Assembly (NCBI RefSeq): GCF_025950235.1
Contig: NZ_JAPDDT010000002.1
Span: 496,001 to 560,000, forward strand
Source of the DNA: Luteolibacter arcticus
GTDB lineage: Bacteria > Verrucomicrobiota > Verrucomicrobiia > Verrucomicrobiales > Akkermansiaceae
Direction: 5' to 3'
Length of the DNA: 64,000 nucleotides
The stretch's first letter is position 1; each line of letters begins with the position of its first letter. The position numbers and the translations under genes are program-made. Shown here piece by piece: positions 1-8,222 of the stretch. The notes under the pieces are model-generated. The model ran no database searches and was not told the origin of the DNA. It worked only from the letters and a program-made list of their open reading frames with translations.

Positions 1-1
1 C

Positions 2-643
2 ATGGCACGGCGCGGACCGACCAAGCCCTGGCAGCTCGTGCTGCTGCTGATCATTGCCGTGGTCGTCTGGGCGCTGGATCAGCAGCGGAAAACGCCCGCC
101 GCGGGGAAATCCCCCAGTCAGAAAGCTCCGACCGCCGGCTACGAGGTCATTTCCGGCTGCCGCTGGCAGGATCATAAGAGCAATGACGGCGACAGCTTCC
201 ACGTCCGCCTGCCGGATGGCCGGGTCGAGCAGTTCCGCCTCTACTACGTGGATGCGCCGGAAAGCCAGTTCCGCAGCTACGGCGGGGGCCGCACCAACCG
301 CGAACGGATCCACGAGCAGGCGCAGGAGATGGGCTTGAGCGACGAGCAGGCGGTCGAGATCGGCCAGCGGGCCAAGTCCCGCGCCCACGACCTGCTGGCC
401 GGCAAGCCCTTTACCCTCCACACCCGCTGGGACGACCCCTTCGGCGACCGCCGCTACCACGCCTTCGTCGCCCCCGAGGGCGGGCCTTTCCTGGAGGAAA
501 CGCTGGTCCGCGAGGGCCTCGTCCGCATCCGCACCAAGCCTGCCGACCTGCCCGACGGCACCCCGGTCAAGGAGCGGCTGCGGCAGCTGCGGGACCTGGA
601 GAAAGAGGCCAAGCAGGCCAAGCGCGGTGCGTGGGGCTGGTGA
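2..643 (+). CDS. Membrane-anchored thermonuclease (SNase-like) family protein
   Basis: Predicted Ca-dependent nuclease of the staphylococcal nuclease fold, held at the outer face of the inner membrane or secreted. Residues 11-25 form one hydrophobic signal or anchor segment, followed by a Pro/Ala/Lys linker and the SNase domain from about 48 to 213. The family signature is visible: NDGDS at 61-65, then RLYYVDAPES at 79-88 (equivalents of the metal-binding Asp and catalytic Arg/Glu), a DRRYHAF segment near 149-155 that supplies the second Arg, and LVREGLVRI near 168-176. The ATG is the second base of the window, so an upstream in-frame start cannot be excluded. The natural substrate is unknown. 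Confidence 0.85.
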   Translation: MARRGPTKPWQLVLLLIIAVVVWALDQQRKTPAAGKSPSQKAPTAGYEVISGCRWQDHKSNDGDSFHVRLPDGRVEQFRLYYVDAPESQFRSYGGGRTNRERIHEQAQEMGLSDEQAVEIGQRAKSRAHDLLAGKPFTLHTRWDDPFGDRRYHAFVAPEGGPFLEETLVREGLVRIRTKPADLPDGTPVKERLRQLRDLEKEAKQAKRGAWGW

Positions 644-730
644 GCGCGGGTGCCGGTGTGTCGCTCCGTCGGCGGCGGAAGTAAGCCATCGTCAGGATCG
701 GCGGACGATACCGCCGGTCCCGTCGCAGGA

Positions 731-1426
731 TCAGCGGTTCAACTTGCGGTCGAGCGCGCTCTTGAGCTGGAGCGCGAAATTCGCCGCCGCCTCGTCGAAC
801 AACGCGTCGACTTTCTTCGGTTGCGCGGCCAGCTCTCCCACGGCGATCGAGTTCGTGGACCTTCCGATGACCGGCTGTTCGAACAGGGTCTTGCCGCTGG
901 CATCCGTGAGCTTCACTTGAACGCTCAGGCTGGCACCGAGATGAGTTTCGTCGTTCGTCCGGTGGAAGCGCATGAGTCCATAGGTTACCAGCTCGCCGCT
1001 GAAGCGGTTGGGCGAGCTATCCTTCAGCCGGGGGCCGAAGAACTCATCGCCGCGAAGCATCTTCTCGGCGCTCGCGCGGAGCTTCTTGTCCAGTGACTTC
1101 GGCAGGCTGGCATTCAGCTTTTCGAGCTGCTGGCCGTACTGCTTTTCGAACTCGCTCTTTTGGTGGGCGGTTACGCCGGCATCGATCGCCGTGCCGATTA
1201 GCGCGGGGATGATGCCGCCGCCGGTGGCCATCGGCACCGAGCTGGAAGCACCCGGCGAGTCGATGCCCGAGACGGGCTTCATGGCACCGGCTTTCACCAC
1301 CGGCTGGGACAAGGACACCGTGGAAAGCTGGGATTTCTGCGCCTCGCTCCAACTACTCTGGGCGCAGCTTGAAAATGCCAAGGCAACCACCGGGGCTGCG
1401 AGGAAACGTAAACAGGTGGAATTCAT
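731..1426 (-). CDS. Putative lipoprotein of unknown function
   Basis: Unrecognised 231-residue protein. I chose the ATG at 1426 because it places a lipoprotein signal directly at the N terminus: MNSTCLRFLAAPVVALAFSSC, with a plausible lipobox (AFSSC). A start 25 codons upstream is open but would bury the signal. The middle contains a short Gly/Ala hydrophobic stretch (GGGIIPALIGTAIDAGV). The C-terminal half looks like a soluble alpha/beta domain with a predicted amphipathic helix at the end. It is the last gene of a minus-strand run below MutT, separated by about 70 bp, so it may be transcribed separately. No function is assigned. Confidence 0.7.
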   Translation of the reverse strand: MNSTCLRFLAAPVVALAFSSCAQSSWSEAQKSQLSTVSLSQPVVKAGAMKPVSGIDSPGASSSVPMATGGGIIPALIGTAIDAGVTAHQKSEFEKQYGQQLEKLNASLPKSLDKKLRASAEKMLRGDEFFGPRLKDSSPNRFSGELVTYGLMRFHRTNDETHLGASLSVQVKLTDASGKTLFEQPVIGRSTNSIAVGELAAQPKKVDALFDEAAANFALQLKSALDRKLNR

Positions 1427-1497
1427 ACGGGCGGGAACATCCGCAGCCCTGCGGAGCGAGACAAGCCACGCGTTGGCGTAATCTTTTCCTCCTGCGG

Positions 1498-1884
1498 TCA
1501 CTCAATTTCCCGCCATTCGGCCAGGATCGGCACGTCGGCCTCCGCCCAGTCGAGGTCGCGGAGTTCGTCTTTTCCGCACCAGCGGATCTCGGAGTGTTCG
1601 TGGGGGTGGGGGGTGCCGGAGCGGATGTGGCACAAGAACGGGTGCAGGCGGATCGGGCCGCGGCCGTAGTCCCAGACTACCGGGGTGAGGGCGACACCGG
1701 TTTCCACGCGGATTCCCAATTCTTCCTCCAGCTCGCGGACGAGCGCGTCGGACGGGTTCTCACCGGGCTCTACCTTGCCGCCGGGGAATTCCCATTTGCC
1801 GCCGAGGTGCTTGCCCTCGGGACGTTTGCAGGCCAGCAGACGGCCGGCGTCGTCGAGGATCAGGCCGGCGACGACGTCGATCAT
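1498..1884 (-). CDS. mutT: NUDIX hydrolase, MutT-like (8-oxo-dGTP diphosphatase type)
   Basis: Small Nudix enzyme of 128 residues, the usual MutT size. A complete Nudix box runs from G36 to I58 (G-x5-E-x7-RE-L-x-EE-x-GI), the Mg-binding catalytic loop. It is preceded by WEFPGGK, typical of MutT/8-oxo-dGTP diphosphatases that cleanse the nucleotide pool of oxidised guanine. The start is set by an ATGA overlap with the stop of the upstream phosphoesterase gene, so the two are translationally coupled. The exact substrate cannot be read from sequence; other Nudix substrates remain possible. Confidence 0.88.
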   Translation of the reverse strand: MIDVVAGLILDDAGRLLACKRPEGKHLGGKWEFPGGKVEPGENPSDALVRELEEELGIRVETGVALTPVVWDYGRGPIRLHPFLCHIRSGTPHPHEHSEIRWCGKDELRDLDWAEADVPILAEWREIE

Positions 1885-2603
1885 CGGCCGTCGGCGAGGC
1901 GCTCGGCCAGCATCGAGGGCAGGCCGGCATCGAGGATCTTCCGCTGGGTGGTGGCGATGTCGTACTCGACGCGGCGGAAGACGACCAGCTTGTGGTCGAG
2001 GTCGTAGATGGCGTAGCAGGCCCGCCAATCGCCGTCGCGCGGCTGGCCGACGGAGCCGGCGTTGATGAAATATTTTGAGCCATCCTCGATCACCACCGAG
2101 TCGGCCGGCACTTCGGCGACCTTGTCGGTCTTCACGTATACCCGCGGGACGTGGGTGTGGCCGTGGAAGCAGACCTGCGTGAACTGGTACGAGAAGTTCG
2201 ACATCGCGTCGAAGCGGTTCGTCACGTAGTTCCAATGGGCCGGCTGGTCGAGGGTGCTGTGGACGACCGTGAAATCCTCGACCTGGCGGACCATCCGCAG
2301 GCGACGCAGCCAGGTGCGCTGCTCATCGGTAAGCTGTTCGCGGGTCCACTCGAGCGCGGCGGCGGCCACCGGGTTCATGGAATCCAGCGAATGGGTGCCG
2401 GAGGCGTCCTCATCGTGGTTTCCCTTCACTACCGGGCAGTCCATGGCGCGGACCTTTTCCAAGCAGGCGGCGGGGTCCGCATTGTAGCCGACGACGTCGC
2501 CGAGGCAGACGTAGTCGGTGCACCCCTGCTCGGCGGCATCGGCCAGCGCGGCCTCGAGGGCTTCGAGGTTGGCATGAATGTCACCGAAGAGAGCGATTCG
2601 CAT
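1881..2603 (-). CDS. Calcineurin-like metallophosphoesterase (YfcE/MJ0936 type)
   Basis: Cytoplasmic dimetal phosphoesterase of 240 residues. All five metal-binding blocks are present: GDIHAN with D8 and H10, GDVVGYN with D36, GNHDE with N62 and H63, an HS block near residue 115, and HGHTH at 147-151. The length and order match the MJ0936/YfcE group, which hydrolyses phosphodiesters or phosphomonoesters of unknown physiological substrate. No signal peptide. The gene overlaps mutT by 4 bp (ATGA) and follows the ABC transporter genes on the same strand, so it is probably part of that operon or a downstream unit. Confidence 0.9.
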   Translation of the reverse strand: MRIALFGDIHANLEALEAALADAAEQGCTDYVCLGDVVGYNADPAACLEKVRAMDCPVVKGNHDEDASGTHSLDSMNPVAAAALEWTREQLTDEQRTWLRRLRMVRQVEDFTVVHSTLDQPAHWNYVTNRFDAMSNFSYQFTQVCFHGHTHVPRVYVKTDKVAEVPADSVVIEDGSKYFINAGSVGQPRDGDWRACYAIYDLDHKLVVFRRVEYDIATTQRKILDAGLPSMLAERLADGR

Positions 2604-2666
2604 GGGAAACGGGCGGCGGGAGAGGCTTTAGGGGAGGGGTCCCGCGGCTGTCGAGTCAAACCCGGT

Positions 2667-3623
2667 TCAACGGTCAAGTGCGAGCCGATCGCGGGCTTCT
2701 TCCTTCTGACGGATGAAACTGCGGCGGTCTTCCGGGGAAATGCCACGCTGCTGCTCCAGCAAGCGCAATGCCGTTTCCACGCCACGCTCGGGCATCCGGT
2801 CCAGCAGGTTGTTCACATGGTACTCGCCGAGGTTCCGGAGCGCCTTTTCTTCGTTGCCGAAGACGTCGCGGACTAGGGCGAGCGGGTCATCCGGCTCATG
2901 GACCTGGTATTCCAAGGTGTAGCACAGGCACAGCAGGGTGGGGACGCGGTTTTCCGGGGTCGCCAGCAGGCTCCGGACGGCCGCCAACATCTCGGCGGGA
3001 TCCCCTCCGGCGCGGGCTTCGGCGAAAAACCGCTGGCGGTGAATGTGCGGCGGGGCCTTGCCGGTCGCCACGGCCTTGCGGAAGGCCTCGACGGCCGCCT
3101 TGTCGTCCGGATCGCGGCGAGCGTCGGAGAGCAATTGCCCGTAAAGCGAGGGGAGTTGCCAGTCGCCGGGGTTGTTGGCGATGCCGCGCTCGTAGAAATG
3201 CCGGCCCTTGGCGATCCAGCGCCGCGCTTCGGCCTTGGCGCGGACCGGCGGCAAGCCGGAGTCCATGCGATACCACGAGGCGGCGTTGTAGGCCATGTGC
3301 CAGGCCCCCATGTCCCAGTAGTACGGGCCGTGGGGCGCGAGCTGGACGGTGGTTTCCATCGATCTTTCGACCTCACCCCAAGCGCACTCGTGGAAATGCT
3401 CGGTCGCCTCCAGGTGGGCGAAGGTGGCCACCAGCGTCCGCAGGCCGGCCAAGGCGATGGCGGAGCTGTTTTGGCCGATCTTTTCCCGCAGGCCGATCTC
3501 CAGCGGAGGGGAAAGCAGGCCCTGCTTCTGGAAGTCCTTCGTCAAAGCCTCCTCCATCGGCAGGCGCAGCACGCCCGCAACAAGCAGGACGGCAACGGCA
3601 AGCAAGGGACGGCGGGATTTCAT
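2667..3623 (-). CDS. Membrane-anchored helical (TPR-like) protein of ABC transporter operon
   Basis: Unrecognised 318-residue protein. Residues 5-22 form an N-terminal signal anchor, and the rest is predicted helical with TPR-like features (W/Y-rich helix pairs, for example residues 100-175, containing YYWDMGAWHMAYNAA). It lies 1 bp downstream of the ABC permease stop and on the same strand, so it is almost certainly co-translated with the transporter. A periplasmic partner or assembly factor for the exporter is the natural inference. No catalytic motif is visible. Verrucomicrobial ABC-2 operons often carry such an accessory protein, but I cannot name a family. Confidence 0.75.
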   Translation of the reverse strand: MKSRRPLLAVAVLLVAGVLRLPMEEALTKDFQKQGLLSPPLEIGLREKIGQNSSAIALAGLRTLVATFAHLEATEHFHECAWGEVERSMETTVQLAPHGPYYWDMGAWHMAYNAASWYRMDSGLPPVRAKAEARRWIAKGRHFYERGIANNPGDWQLPSLYGQLLSDARRDPDDKAAVEAFRKAVATGKAPPHIHRQRFFAEARAGGDPAEMLAAVRSLLATPENRVPTLLCLCYTLEYQVHEPDDPLALVRDVFGNEEKALRNLGEYHVNNLLDRMPERGVETALRLLEQQRGISPEDRRSFIRQKEEARDRLALDR

Positions 3624-3624
3624 T

Positions 3625-4539
3625 TCAGAACTCCTTTTTCGAGAAGATCAGCCACGAGACGAACAGGTGCAGGACCAGATAGAAGAGGGTCACGCCGCAC
3701 AAATTCGCCAGTGCGCCGGGCTGAATGACTTTCCCCTCGATGATCTTGTCGACGATGTTGAAGAGCTGGAAGTCCGGGAAAATCGTCGCCACCGCTAAGC
3801 CGGTAAGGCGCTCCAGCATGCTCACGCCTTCGGGCTCGAGGTACATCTCCCGGGCATCCGCCTGGAAATTGCCGATGAAGTAGACGATGAAGCCGGTGAT
3901 GGTCGTGAACAGCGTGCTGGTCGAGACGATCGACAGCATCAGCGCGGTGGACGAAATCACCACCGCCCGCAGGAAGACCGCCAGCACCGCGCCCTGCAAA
4001 TCCCAGGTCGGACCTTGCTTGAGCGTCTCCTGCTTGAGGGCCGCGATCTGGTCCGCCGGCCAGCCGGCCTTCAGCGCGGAGGCCGATTGGGCCTCGACCA
4101 CGAGGTGGGAGCGCACCGCCAGCACCCCGGTCATCAGCAGGTCCATCACCAGCAGCGAGACGAAGATCAGCAGCAGCACCCCGCCGAGCTTGCCGACGAG
4201 GTAGTCCAGCCGCGGCACCGGCTTGGCGAGGATCGTGTAGAGCGTCCGGTCCTCCACGTCCTTCGGCAGCAGCAGCGCCGTCGCGACGATGCCGAGCACC
4301 ACCGAGAACAAGGTCATCGTCCCCAGCGACCAACTCCGGATGGAGCGTAGCACCTCCACGCCTTCGAGGTTCGGGCGGTCGATGCCTTGGATATTGAAAA
4401 GGTTGCTCGCCAGCAGGATCAGCGCGAACACGCCGAGGAAATAGAACACCTTCATCCGCACCAACTGCGTGAAGGTATGCATCATGATCACGCCGATGCG
4501 GCGGGGATTCAGCGGACGGTTGGGCGCAGGGCGGGGCAT
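3625..4539 (-). CDS. ABC-2 type transporter permease subunit
   Basis: Integral membrane subunit, 304 residues, of a single-permease ABC-2 exporter. About six hydrophobic helices are visible, starting with FYFLGVFALILLASNLF near residues 32-48, then LGTMTLFSVVLGIVATALL and LLLIFVSLLVMDLLM, and ending with a helix before the C terminus. The sequence DVEDRTLYTILAKPVPR between helices 2 and 3 is the characteristic cytoplasmic coupling motif of ABC-2/NatB-like permeases. The ATPase gene lies 7 bp upstream. The substrate is unknown. An alternative start at the MM pair near codon 19 would shorten the N-terminal tail. Confidence 0.88.
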   Translation of the reverse strand: MPRPAPNRPLNPRRIGVIMMHTFTQLVRMKVFYFLGVFALILLASNLFNIQGIDRPNLEGVEVLRSIRSWSLGTMTLFSVVLGIVATALLLPKDVEDRTLYTILAKPVPRLDYLVGKLGGVLLLIFVSLLVMDLLMTGVLAVRSHLVVEAQSASALKAGWPADQIAALKQETLKQGPTWDLQGAVLAVFLRAVVISSTALMLSIVSTSTLFTTITGFIVYFIGNFQADAREMYLEPEGVSMLERLTGLAVATIFPDFQLFNIVDKIIEGKVIQPGALANLCGVTLFYLVLHLFVSWLIFSKKEF

Positions 4540-4546
4540 CGGGTCG

Positions 4547-5398
4547 TCAGTCGCGGCGGTTCACGGTTTCCTCCAAAAAGAGCCGCTCGAGCGTGGTCTT
4601 CGGCCGGCCGGTGCGCAGCAGTTCGGCATGGCCATCGGCCTGGATCTGGGCGGTCAGCTTTTCCAACAGCTCCGGCGAGGCATCGCGCAGCACGATCTCG
4701 GTCTGGTCGCCGATCGCCAGCAGGTCGTCGATGCGGCCCTCCTTGACCATCTTCCCGCGGAAGATGATGCCCACCCGGTCGCATACCTCCTGCACCTGCT
4801 CTAACAAATGCGAGCAGAGGAACACGGTGATCCCGCGCGTTTTCAAATCGAGGATCAGGTCGCGGATCTCGCGCGAGCCCACCGGATCGACGCCCGCGGT
4901 CGGCTCGTCGAGGATGACCAGCCGCGGCTCCTGGACCAGAGCCTGGGCCAGGCCGATGCGCTGGAGCATGCCCTTCGAGTAGCCGCCGAGCCGCCGGTCG
5001 CCGGCACCCTCGAGGTCCACCAGATGCAGCAGCTCTTTCACCCGGGCCTCCAGTGTCGCGCCGCGCAGGCCGCAGAGCTTGCCGTAGAAGCGCAGCGTCT
5101 CCGCACCGCTGAGGTGCTTGTAGAAATAGGGATTCTCCGGCAGGAAGCCGACATCCTGGCGCGAATCGACCTGCATCGAGTCGTTGCCGAAAATCCGGCA
5201 GACGCCCGAGTCCGGCTGCACCAGTCCAAGGAGCGCCTTCATGGTGGTGGACTTGCCGGAGCCATTCGGCCCGATCAGCCCGTAGACCTCGCCGGGGGCG
5301 ATGGTTAGAGACACGCGGTCGACCGCACGCAGCGGTTCCTTGCGGCCCACCGGGCGGAAGTCCTTTACCAGATCCAGGATCTCAACGGCGTTATCCAT
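4547..5398 (-). CDS. ABC transporter ATP-binding protein
   Basis: Nucleotide-binding subunit, 283 residues, partner of the downstream permease. Walker A GPNGSGKST at 43-51, ABC signature LGGYSKGMLQ around 137-146, Walker B LVILDEP at 160-166 and switch His in FLCSH near 197 are all intact, so it should be an active ATPase. A C-terminal extension of about 80 residues after the core is typical of ABC-2 export ATPases of the NatA/CcmA type. The start at 5398 was chosen over an upstream in-frame ATG because the beta-strand NAVEILDLVKDF starts the fold. First gene of the minus-strand operon; the divergent lipoprotein gene lies 123 bp away. Confidence 0.93.
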   Translation of the reverse strand: MDNAVEILDLVKDFRPVGRKEPLRAVDRVSLTIAPGEVYGLIGPNGSGKSTTMKALLGLVQPDSGVCRIFGNDSMQVDSRQDVGFLPENPYFYKHLSGAETLRFYGKLCGLRGATLEARVKELLHLVDLEGAGDRRLGGYSKGMLQRIGLAQALVQEPRLVILDEPTAGVDPVGSREIRDLILDLKTRGITVFLCSHLLEQVQEVCDRVGIIFRGKMVKEGRIDDLLAIGDQTEIVLRDASPELLEKLTAQIQADGHAELLRTGRPKTTLERLFLEETVNRRD

Positions 5399-5521
5399 CG
5401 GCGCACGGAAGATGCTAGAGAGAGAGCGCCGACGGCAACGTGTTTCGCCCTGCAATGTGGCCGGGCTGACTCAAGCGAGTTCTTGTCAAAGGCCGCCGCT
5501 GGTGCAGGCTGGCGTTTGCCC

Positions 5522-6346
5522 ATGAAACGAGCACTTCCATACCTTGGCGCAGCGCTGCTCGCGCTGTTCACCTCCTCCTGCCTGGAGCACACGTCCACCA
5601 TCAAGCTGAACAAGGACGGCAGCGGCACCATCACCGAGGAGACCCTCTTCAGCGCTGAAGCCAGTGCGAAGATGGCCGAAATGCCCGCTGGCGGCGAAAA
5701 TCCGGCCGGCAAGTTCTCCGACGAGAAGAAGGCCGCCGAGACCGCCGCCAAGATGGGCGAGGGCGTCACCGTCGAGAAGACCGAGAACGTCAAGAAGGAC
5801 GGCCGGATCGGCGGGCGCGTGGTTTACAAGTTCAAGGACATCAACAAGGTGAAGTTCAACTTCGGTGACGCGATGTCGGATGCCGGCAAGGACATGGGCC
5901 CTCCGGGCGACGCCCCTGACGCGGGCGAAGCCGACAAGCCCAAGAGCAAGCCGATCACCTTCACCTACAAGGATGGCGTGCTGACGCTGGTGAATCCCGA
6001 AGCCAAGGCGGATGCCAAGAAGGCTGACGGTGAAAAGGGCGCCGCTCCCGACAAAGAGACCGACCCGCAGGCGATGGCGATGATGCAGCAGATGTTCAAG
6101 GACATGCGCATGTCCCTCCACCTCGAGATCGTGGACGGCATCGCCGAAACCAACGCCAGCCACGTGGAAGGCAATGTCGTGACGCTGATCGACCTGCCCT
6201 TCGGCAAGCTGATCGCCGATCCGGAGAACATGAAGAAGCTGGAGGCGATGAAGGACGCCAGCCCCGCCGATGCCGCCGCCGCGTTCAAGGACATCCCCGG
6301 TCTCAAGATCGAAACCAAGGAAGAAATCACCGTGAAGGTGAAGTGA
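5522..6346 (+). CDS. Putative lipoprotein, Asp/Lys-rich
   Basis: Unrecognised 274-residue envelope protein. The start at 5522 gives a clean lipoprotein signal, MKRALPYLGAALLALFTSSC, with Cys as lipidation site. The mature part opens with a beta-strand motif, STIKLNKDGSGTITEE, common in small envelope proteins. It continues with charged Ala/Lys/Asp-rich helical stretches, including PDAGEADKPKSK and AKADAKKADGEKGAAPDKE, which look like flexible linkers. No enzyme motif. It is followed 35 bp later by a strong intrinsic terminator, so it is a single-gene unit. The promoter region is shared with the divergent ABC operon. Confidence 0.75.
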   Translation: MKRALPYLGAALLALFTSSCLEHTSTIKLNKDGSGTITEETLFSAEASAKMAEMPAGGENPAGKFSDEKKAAETAAKMGEGVTVEKTENVKKDGRIGGRVVYKFKDINKVKFNFGDAMSDAGKDMGPPGDAPDAGEADKPKSKPITFTYKDGVLTLVNPEAKADAKKADGEKGAAPDKETDPQAMAMMQQMFKDMRMSLHLEIVDGIAETNASHVEGNVVTLIDLPFGKLIADPENMKKLEAMKDASPADAAAAFKDIPGLKIETKEEITVKVK

Positions 6347-6381
6347 GATAGCTCCTGAAGCACTGGATTTCCCGCTCTATC

Positions 6382-6413
6382 AGGCAGGCCTCGGTGACGG
6401 GGCCTGCCTTTTT
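6382..6413 (+). terminator. Rho-independent terminator of the 5522-6346 lipoprotein gene
   Basis: A perfect 9-bp GC-rich stem (AGGCAGGCC with GGCCTGCCT) closes a 10-base loop and is followed at once by a T-run. It lies 35 bp beyond the stop codon. Confidence 0.9.
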
Positions 6414-6440
6414 CGCGTCCGGAGAATTCCGGCGGCTGCG

Positions 6441-6541
6441 ATCCAAGTTGTATGTAGTCCCGGCTTCAGCCGGACACGCTGGAAATGCAGGCCCTCATCC
6501 TCGTTCGGTCCGGCTAAAGCCGGGACTACCTACGCTTGGAT
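6441..6541. repeat. REP/BIME-like element: two inverted copies, each with its own palindrome
   Basis: The left arm (6441-6474) and right arm (6509-6541) are inverted copies of each other: ATCCAAG...GTAGTCCCGGCTTCAGCCGGA against its near-complement. Each arm contains its own 14-bp hairpin, CCGGCTTCAGCCGG at 6460-6473 and CCGGCTAAAGCCGG at 6510-6523. It sits between two convergent genes and between their two terminators. This is the arrangement of bacterial interspersed mosaic elements mobilised by REP-associated transposases. The palindrome differs from the one around the transposase remnant near 35 kb. Confidence 0.75.
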
Positions 6542-6560
6542 GCGGGCCGCTCCAGAAGGG

Positions 6561-6598
6561 CAAAAAGAAAAGGCCGGACGCCATGCGGGCGTCCGGCC
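6561..6598 (-). terminator. Rho-independent terminator of the BI-1 family gene (minus strand)
   Basis: An 11-bp perfect stem (GGCCGGACGCC at 6572-6582 with GGCGTCCGGCC at 6588-6598) with a 5-base loop. On the minus strand it is followed by TTTTCTTTTTG. It lies 24 bp beyond the stop of the 6623-7333 gene. Confidence 0.88.
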
Positions 6599-6622
6599 TT
6601 GAAGAAACGAAACGGCGATCAA

Positions 6623-7333
6623 TCAATCGCGGCTCATGAACATCCGCAGCACATACCAGAACATGGTGGCGATGCTGGCGAAGAGCGAGAGCGCGGCTGC
6701 GACGTGCTGGCCGGGCGCGTAATGATACATGATCGCGCTGGTGTTGTAGAGGATGCTACCGGCCATCAGCACCACCATGGCGCCAGCGAACCATACCCCG
6801 AGCGAGAAGCCCATGAAGATGGACGCGACGATCAGACCGAGTGCGATGAAGCAGCCAATCTTGATCATCCCGCCGAGGAAGGTGAAATCCTTCTTGGTGG
6901 TGAAGGCAATCGCAGTGAGGCCAAGCACCAGGAAGCCGGTGACGACCGCAGCTTGGCCGATGATGGCGACTCCATCCGGCCGGATCAGCGCGAGCGCGAT
7001 CAGCGGCAGGAAAATCACGGCTTCCGCGAAGGTGTAGAGCACGAGGCCGGTGTACTGCATGCCCTTCGAGGCACCATTGGAGGCCCACTTGTTGGCCAAC
7101 CAAGAGACCACCATGAACGCGCCGAGCACAAACAGCCATGAATACTTGCTGGTGCCGAGCATGGCCAAGGCTGCGTTTCCGAATCCGGCTTGGATCAGCA
7201 GAAACTCCAACAGGGCGAATGCTCCGATGGCTCCCGCCACGTGGGTATACGTCTTCCGCACGAACTCGGTGCGAGTTTCCAGCGGCGCCTCCGCCACCGG
7301 TCCGACGGCATAGGGATTGAAGGAGGAATTCAT
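6623..7333 (-). CDS. Bax inhibitor-1/YccA (YbhL) family membrane protein
   Basis: Seven-helix integral membrane protein of 236 residues. Hydrophobic segments follow one another from residue 35 to the C terminus (for example AGAIGAFALLEFLLIQAGF, SWLFVLGAFMVVSWLAN and IKIGCFIALGLIVASIFMGF). The C-terminal signature ILYNTSAIMYHYAPGQ followed by ALSLFASIATMFWYVLRM is diagnostic for bacterial BI-1/YccA proteins, which act as pH-sensitive Ca leak channels or modulators of membrane proteases. The start at 7333 leaves a short polar N terminus (NSSFNPYAVGPVAEAPLETR) typical of the family and is preceded by an AG-rich stretch. A single-gene unit with its own terminator. Confidence 0.92.
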   Translation of the reverse strand: MNSSFNPYAVGPVAEAPLETRTEFVRKTYTHVAGAIGAFALLEFLLIQAGFGNAALAMLGTSKYSWLFVLGAFMVVSWLANKWASNGASKGMQYTGLVLYTFAEAVIFLPLIALALIRPDGVAIIGQAAVVTGFLVLGLTAIAFTTKKDFTFLGGMIKIGCFIALGLIVASIFMGFSLGVWFAGAMVVLMAGSILYNTSAIMYHYAPGQHVAAALSLFASIATMFWYVLRMFMSRD

Positions 7334-7395
7334 AAGTCGGAGGATGTATGATCGCGGTCCCCTTCCGAGGCAAGGCGTTTTCCGTGGCGAGGGAC

Positions 7396-8163
7396 TCACC
7401 CGGCGAGTCTGCCGGCGAAGACGCGGAACCTAGGCGGGCGTAGGAAAGCGACCAGTGTTTGGTTCGATTCCACCGCGAATTCCACCGCCAGTGAAGAGGG
7501 CGCCGAGAGAGCGGCGACCAAGGGCAGGCCCCCCGCGAGCGCCTTTTGCATGATCTCGAAAGACACGCGTCCGGAGACCAATAGGAAACTTTGAGATAAA
7601 TTCCACCCGGCTTGCAGGGCGTGGCCCAGCACCTTGTCCACCGCGTTGTGGCGGCCGATGTCCTCCCGGATGACCTGCGGCGTGCCATCCGCCGCGAAGA
7701 TCCCCGCCCCGTGCAAGCCGCCGGTGCGGGAGAAGACCGATTGGGCGGCTTCGAGTTTCGCCGGTGCGGAAAGCAGGACTTCGGCGGAAAACTCGGTCCT
7801 CTCCGGCAAGGGCGGGCGCTGCGAGGTCACCGCCTCGATGGTCGCTTTCCCACAGAGTCCGCAGGAAGAGGCGCTGAAGACGTGGCGGGTCAGCCTCTTG
7901 AGATCCACCTCCGCGCCTTCCTCGAGGAAGACGAGCGCGTGATTGTCGCGCGAGTCGGTGTCGATCCTGCGCACATCATCCCGCGAGCGGATGACGCCCT
8001 CCGTGAGCAGGAAGCCGAGTGCGAGTTCCGCATCGTGACCGGGCGTGCGCATCGTGACCGCGACCGGATGGCCATCGATGACGATTTGCAGCGGCTCCTC
8101 GATCACCACTTGGTCGGGAACCTGTGCGCCGTCCGCGTCGGTGGCCATCACGTGCTTGTCCAT
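7396..8163 (-). CDS. fdhD: Formate dehydrogenase accessory sulfurtransferase FdhD
   Basis: FdhD carries sulfur from a cysteine desulfurase to the molybdenum/tungsten bis-MGD cofactor before insertion into formate dehydrogenase. The 255-residue protein has the conserved N-terminal EEPLQIVIDG strand and the TPGHDAELALGFL segment. Its invariant sulfur-carrying cysteine loop is SSCGLCG with C101 and C104, and the cofactor-site motif REDIGRHNAVDKVLG is present. No formate dehydrogenase gene lies in the window, so the client is encoded elsewhere. Other molybdenum-linked content here is the xanthine dehydrogenase near 42 kb, which uses a different cofactor sulfuration route. Confidence 0.95.
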   Translation of the reverse strand: MDKHVMATDADGAQVPDQVVIEEPLQIVIDGHPVAVTMRTPGHDAELALGFLLTEGVIRSRDDVRRIDTDSRDNHALVFLEEGAEVDLKRLTRHVFSASSCGLCGKATIEAVTSQRPPLPERTEFSAEVLLSAPAKLEAAQSVFSRTGGLHGAGIFAADGTPQVIREDIGRHNAVDKVLGHALQAGWNLSQSFLLVSGRVSFEIMQKALAGGLPLVAALSAPSSLAVEFAVESNQTLVAFLRPPRFRVFAGRLAG

Positions 8164-8222
8164 GCCAGCGTTGCCTAGGCTCGCGAGCAGGGTTCGGAAA
8201 GCCCCGATTGCTTGTGAGAAAA

